From assembly GCA_024276605.1 (NCBI GenBank), contig JAJRWX010000023.1:145538-189204 (forward strand): a DNA stretch of 43,667 bases, in the 5' to 3' direction. The position numbers and the translations under genes are program-made. The DNA is from Planctomycetota bacterium (GTDB lineage Bacteria > Planctomycetota > Phycisphaerae > UBA1845). Of the stretch, positions 40,171 through 43,667 are shown piece after piece (the first letter of the stretch is position 1; the number at the start of each line of letters is the position of its first letter). Below the pieces are notes generated by a model. That model did no database searches. It was not told the DNA's origin and worked only from the letters and a program-made list of their open reading frames with translations.

Positions 40171-43100
40171 ATGCCAATTCGTGAAGGGACTAGCCCGTTG
40201 AGCAAAAAGAGAAAAAAAGCCAAGACAAACGCCAAACGTCGCTCTGTGAAAAAAAGCACGGCTAACAAGCCGCAACATGCGTCGTTTGAGATCGAAACAC
40301 TGGAACCGCGCATTCTGTTATCGACCACCTGGATTGGTGCCACCGCTGGGGATGATGTCTTTGACGGTACGGCTGATGCCGACATAGCAGACGGTCTAGA
40401 CGGTGACGATGTATTGCATGGTGGAGCTCAAGACGACCAATTATTTGGTAGCGCCGGTGATGACTTGTTACACGGGGGTATTGGCGATGACCTGTTGGAC
40501 GGCGGTATTGGCACTGACACAGCAGACTACAGTGACGCTGGCTCTAGTATCAATCTTGATCTCACTGATAGCAATGCTCAAAACACCGGTGGCGCGGGTA
40601 CGGATACGTTGGTGGACATCGAAGGCGCTATCGGCAGCAATTTTGACGACACCTTCGCCTTTAGCAATCCAACTGACGGAACGACGTACACGATAGACGG
40701 CGGCAGTGGTAGCAATACCATTGATCTGAGCAACTTCAACCTCGACAAGGCGACTTTCGATTCCAGCGGTGGCAGCATGACGCTCGATATGGGTGGCGGA
40801 CAATCCTTTACCATCGATTATAGCAACATCGATACGATCCAGTTTGGAGATACAGACGCCACCGTGCTATCCGGCGATTACACCGCAAATGATTTCAGCG
40901 GCTCAGGCGTCTTCGTCGAAGGTGGTCAGGCATTCAAGGTGGACATGACCGGAGGTGGCACGGTCGACTTCTCGTATAACGCGACTAGCGACACCGTTAC
41001 CATCAACGATAACGACGGTACCGGCGTCGGTTCCACCCTGAACATCAGCGACCTCAACGGTTCCGACCTGAACATCGACAGCATTACGCTCGACACTAAC
41101 ATCGACACGCTGAGCAGCAACGTCGATATCGGTACACTCAATATCACCAGTGAATTGGATGATACTACGTTCAACGTGGCTGCCAATGTGAGTACGTTGA
41201 ACTTTGCAGACGAAGTGGAAGATGCGACGATCAACATCACGGGCAACGTTGACACACTCCGCTTTACCGATGAGGTCGATGACACCACGATCGCTATCAC
41301 GGGGGATGTCGGTACCATAGACATCCAAAATGATTACGAAGTCACTACCATTTCGATTAGCGGCTATTTGAATTCGATCACCATCAATGATTCACTCAAC
41401 AACGGTAGCATCACAGCCAACGGGGTCGTGGGACAATTCGACATTACCGGTGACTACACCTACTCAAACAATTTCGCAACGCCCTCCCAAATGACTTTTG
41501 ATGGTTCATCGGTTTCCACGGGAGCACCTCCTAACAATGCACCGGATGCCGTGAATGACACAGCCTCCACCACAGAAGACAATGCTGTAACTACCGGCAA
41601 TGTCTTAAGCAACGACAGTGATCCAGACGGTGATTCACTTACGATCACCGGGTTCACTCAGGGGAGTAATGGCACGGTGGTTGACAACGGCGACGGGACA
41701 TTCACTTACACACCAAACGCAGGCTATAATGGCAACGATTCGTTTACCTATACGGTCGATGACGGCAACGGGAATACGGACACAGCTACGGTTAATGTAA
41801 CTGTCAATGCGTCCGGCGGTGGGGGAAACACGGCCCCGACGGCCAGCGCGGGACCGGATCAGACTGTTGATGAACTCATCCAGGTCACACTGGATGCTAC
41901 GGCCAGCACCGATCCCGACACTACGATGCAAGCCGTAGGCAGTGAGTTTCAAATCAATTCGACTACGGCCAATGACCAGAAAGAACCTAATGTCGCCATA
42001 GCCAACGACGGTAGTTTTGTGGTTACTTGGCAGGGGAAGGATGCCGACGGGGACGGCATCTACGGACAGCGCTATGATGCTAACGGCAATGCGGTGGGTA
42101 GTGAGTTTCAAATCAACACGACCACGGCCAACGATCAAAAGAAGCCGGACATCGCCATGGCTGACGACGGTAGTTTTGTGGTGACTTGGGAAGGCAAGGA
42201 CGGCAGCGGTGATAAGAACATCTACGGTCAACGTTATGACGCTAACGGCAGTGCAGTTGGTAGTGAGTTTCAAATTAACACGACTACTGCCAACGACCAG
42301 ACAGATCCCAACGTAGCCATCGCCAACGACGGTAGTTTCGTCGTGACTTGGGATGGTGAGGACGGCAGCGGTGATAAAAACATCTACGGGCAACGCTATG
42401 ACACCAATGGCAACGCAACTGGCAGTGAGTTCCAAATCAACACGACTACCGTTAACGACCATAAAAAGCCCGATGTCGCCATTGCCAACGACGGTAGTTT
42501 CGTAGTGACTTGGGAAGGTGAAGACGGCAGCGGTGATAAAAACATTTACGGGCAACGATACGACGCCAATGGCAATACATCCGGCGGTGAGTTCCAAATC
42601 AACAGCACAGTGGCCAACGACCAGAAGAAACCCGACATTGCCATCGCAAGTGATGGTAGCTTCGTCGTCACTTGGGAGAGTGAGGACGGCAATGGCGACA
42701 AAAACATCTTCGGGCAGCGCTTTGACGCCAACGGCAACGCATCCGGTAGTGAATTCCAGATCAATACGACCACGGTCAACGACCAGAAAGAACCAAACGT
42801 GGCCATGGCCAATGATGGCAGCTTCGTGGTGACCTGGCAGGGTAAGGACGCAAACGGAGATGGCATATTCGGGCAGCGTTACGATGCCAACGGTAACGCA
42901 TCCGGAAGTGAGTTTCAGATTAATACGACCACGGCCAATGATCAGAAATCTCCAGGTGTAGCCGTAGCGAATGATGGAAGCATTATCGTAGCATGGGAAG
43001 GTGAGGACGGTAGCGGCGATAAGAACATATTTGGACAACGATACAGCAATGCCGGTGACACTCTCACATACTCCTGGACCCAAACCGGTGGACCAACAGT

Positions 43101-43667
43101 CACACTCTCGGACTCCAGTGCTTCTCAACCAACATTCAACTCTCCGGACATCACCACGCAGACCACATTGACATTTCAGGTCGAAGTTAGTGACGGTCAA
43201 ACGACTAGCACCGATACGGTGGAAATAATCGTCAATCCGGTTTCATCACCAAACAATGCACCTACAGCCGTAGCGGATAGTGTTTCCACAACCGAAGACA
43301 ATGCAGTTACAACGGGTAACGTGCTAGCCAACGATACCGATCCCGAAGGTGATACACTCTCGATCACCGGGTTCACACAAGGCAGTAACGGTACGGTTGT
43401 AAATAATGGCGATGGCACCTTCACCTACACGCCCAACGCCAACTTCAACGGTAACGATTCGTTCACCTATACCATCGACGATGGTAACGGTGGAACATCC
43501 ACGGCTACGGTTAGCGTTACCGTAGGTGCAGTTAACGACGGACCGACAGCCGTAGCTGATAGCGTTACGACAACCGAGGACAACGCGGTCACAACCGGTA
43601 ACGTTCTAACCAACGACACCGATCCCGAAGGTGATACGCTCTCGATCACCGGGTTCACACAAGGCAG
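40171..43667 (+). CDS. Giant LEPR-XLL surface protein (partial, runs off the window)
   Basis: At least 1165 residues with no stop in the window. ATG 40171; TTG 40198 behind GAAGGG is an alternative start. The N-terminus is a Lys/Arg stretch, then FEIETLEPRILLS (LEPR-XLL domain, residues 39-51), a marker of large exported proteins in planctomycetes and others. Residues about 57-114 have RTX-type GGAGDDxLxGG calcium-binding repeats. A long Thr/Asp/Ser beta-solenoid-like stretch follows. A cadherin-like tandem domain (APDAVNDTASTTEDN...FTYTPNAGYNGNDSFTYTVDDGNG) spans about 455-545. A PKD-like domain starts at about 553 with an inserted repeat array, and further cadherin-like domains start at 43252 and 43540. 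Probably an adhesin or matrix protein. Confidence 0.85.
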   Translation, partial: MPIREGTSPLSKKRKKAKTNAKRRSVKKSTANKPQHASFEIETLEPRILLSTTWIGATAGDDVFDGTADADIADGLDGDDVLHGGAQDDQLFGSAGDDLLHGGIGDDLLDGGIGTDTADYSDAGSSINLDLTDSNAQNTGGAGTDTLVDIEGAIGSNFDDTFAFSNPTDGTTYTIDGGSGSNTIDLSNFNLDKATFDSSGGSMTLDMGGGQSFTIDYSNIDTIQFGDTDATVLSGDYTANDFSGSGVFVEGGQAFKVDMTGGGTVDFSYNATSDTVTINDNDGTGVGSTLNISDLNGSDLNIDSITLDTNIDTLSSNVDIGTLNITSELDDTTFNVAANVSTLNFADEVEDATINITGNVDTLRFTDEVDDTTIAITGDVGTIDIQNDYEVTTISISGYLNSITINDSLNNGSITANGVVGQFDITGDYTYSNNFATPSQMTFDGSSVSTGAPPNNAPDAVNDTASTTEDNAVTTGNVLSNDSDPDGDSLTITGFTQGSNGTVVDNGDGTFTYTPNAGYNGNDSFTYTVDDGNGNTDTATVNVTVNASGGGGNTAPTASAGPDQTVDELIQVTLDATASTDPDTTMQAVGSEFQINSTTANDQKEPNVAIANDGSFVVTWQGKDADGDGIYGQRYDANGNAVGSEFQINTTTANDQKKPDIAMADDGSFVVTWEGKDGSGDKNIYGQRYDANGSAVGSEFQINTTTANDQTDPNVAIANDGSFVVTWDGEDGSGDKNIYGQRYDTNGNATGSEFQINTTTVNDHKKPDVAIANDGSFVVTWEGEDGSGDKNIYGQRYDANGNTSGGEFQINSTVANDQKKPDIAIASDGSFVVTWESEDGNGDKNIFGQRFDANGNASGSEFQINTTTVNDQKEPNVAMANDGSFVVTWQGKDANGDGIFGQRYDANGNASGSEFQINTTTANDQKSPGVAVANDGSIIVAWEGEDGSGDKNIFGQRYSNAGDTLTYSWTQTGGPTVTLSDSSASQPTFNSPDITTQTTLTFQVEVSDGQTTSTDTVEIIVNPVSSPNNAPTAVADSVSTTEDNAVTTGNVLANDTDPEGDTLSITGFTQGSNGTVVNNGDGTFTYTPNANFNGNDSFTYTIDDGNGGTSTATVSVTVGAVNDGPTAVADSVTTTEDNAVTTGNVLTNDTDPEGDTLSITGFTQG
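41938..43053 (+). repeat. Seven tandem 53-54-residue repeats (beta-propeller-like)
   Basis: Units begin at 41938, 42097, 42259, 42421, 42583, 42745 and 42904 (spacing 159 or 162 bp). Each reads GSEFQINTTTANDQKxP-x-VAIANDGSFVVTWEGEDGSGDKNIYGQRYDANG with small changes. The 159-bp units (1 and 6) lack one residue in the DADGDG loop. Seven blades of this size suit one closed propeller. The array is flanked by the two halves of a PKD-like domain (STDPD before, GDTLTYSWTQ after). Confidence 0.88.

Noticed and set aside
41635-43200. Long minus-strand frame (521 codons) rich in Val, Gly and Ile
   Set aside because: It is the antisense of the tandem repeats in the giant adhesin gene; repetitive GC-balanced codons keep the reverse frame open. 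No start signal and no recognisable domain.
1-43667. CRISPR arrays, tRNA, rRNA, phage modules
   Set aside because: I looked for regularly spaced direct repeats with unique spacers, T-loop GTTCGA-type motifs with cloverleaf context, conserved rRNA blocks and phage structural genes; none was convincing.

Overview
The window reads as a piece of a planctomycete chromosome, probably Phycisphaerae-like and uncultured. The evidence is a UvrA with a long planctomycete-type C-terminal extension, short zinc-ribbon proteins typical of the phylum, secreted Cys-rich proteins ending in IPTVSEWG-type sorting tails or a dockerin-like tail, an LEPR-XLL giant surface protein, and frequent GTG/TTG starts at moderate GC. 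Taxonomy is inferred from protein resemblance only. No tRNA, rRNA, CRISPR array or phage module was seen.

Layout. 1-2975 (+): a tightly overlapping run with the UvrA C-terminus, a CBM9-like protein, ArfB and a GT2 glycosyltransferase. 3033-9664: envelope and secretion genes: a kelch protein with a sorting tail (+), a zinc-binding small protein and a YugP-type membrane protease (-), then two paralogous Cys-rich secreted proteins (-), the larger being an internal duplication with a dockerin-like end. 9997-14354 (+): O6-alkylguanine methyltransferase, thiolase overlapping a membrane glycosyltransferase, and a VOC protein. 14438-17343 (-): a zinc ribbon and two tandem metzincin-like lipoproteins. 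17695-25035 (+): AddA, bifunctional PutA and a 28-residue membrane peptide. 25123-28708 (-): GT9, a zinc-ribbon protein and Der. 28962-33672 (+): AMMECR1-like protein, VOC, CoaE, Rho, a probable selenoprotein and an undecaprenyl-phosphate sugar transferase. 33669-39912 (-): RidA, a secreted protein with a strong terminator, a gene remnant, a UVR-motif protein, a methyltransferase, FlgM and an HtrA protease. 40171-43667 (+): the start of a giant LEPR-XLL adhesin that runs off the edge.

The most striking hidden feature is at 32625-32852: a SelT/SelW/SelH-family (Rdx) gene whose CxxC motif is encoded as Cys-Thr-Gln-UGA. A hairpin immediately after the UGA has the geometry of a bacterial SECIS element. 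Ordinary ORF calling misses it because of the in-frame TGA.

The window also carries a family of short palindromic elements (five copies; the full copy is 176 bp, bounded by CTAG and about 21-bp inverted ends). One copy lies exactly on the rho stop codon, and two flank a methyltransferase gene in opposite orientation. A second family of small inverted repeats (GTCATTCCCGC...GCGGGAAT type) is scattered between genes. The giant surface protein shows seven 53-54-residue repeats, probably one seven-bladed beta-propeller, inserted inside a single PKD-like domain.
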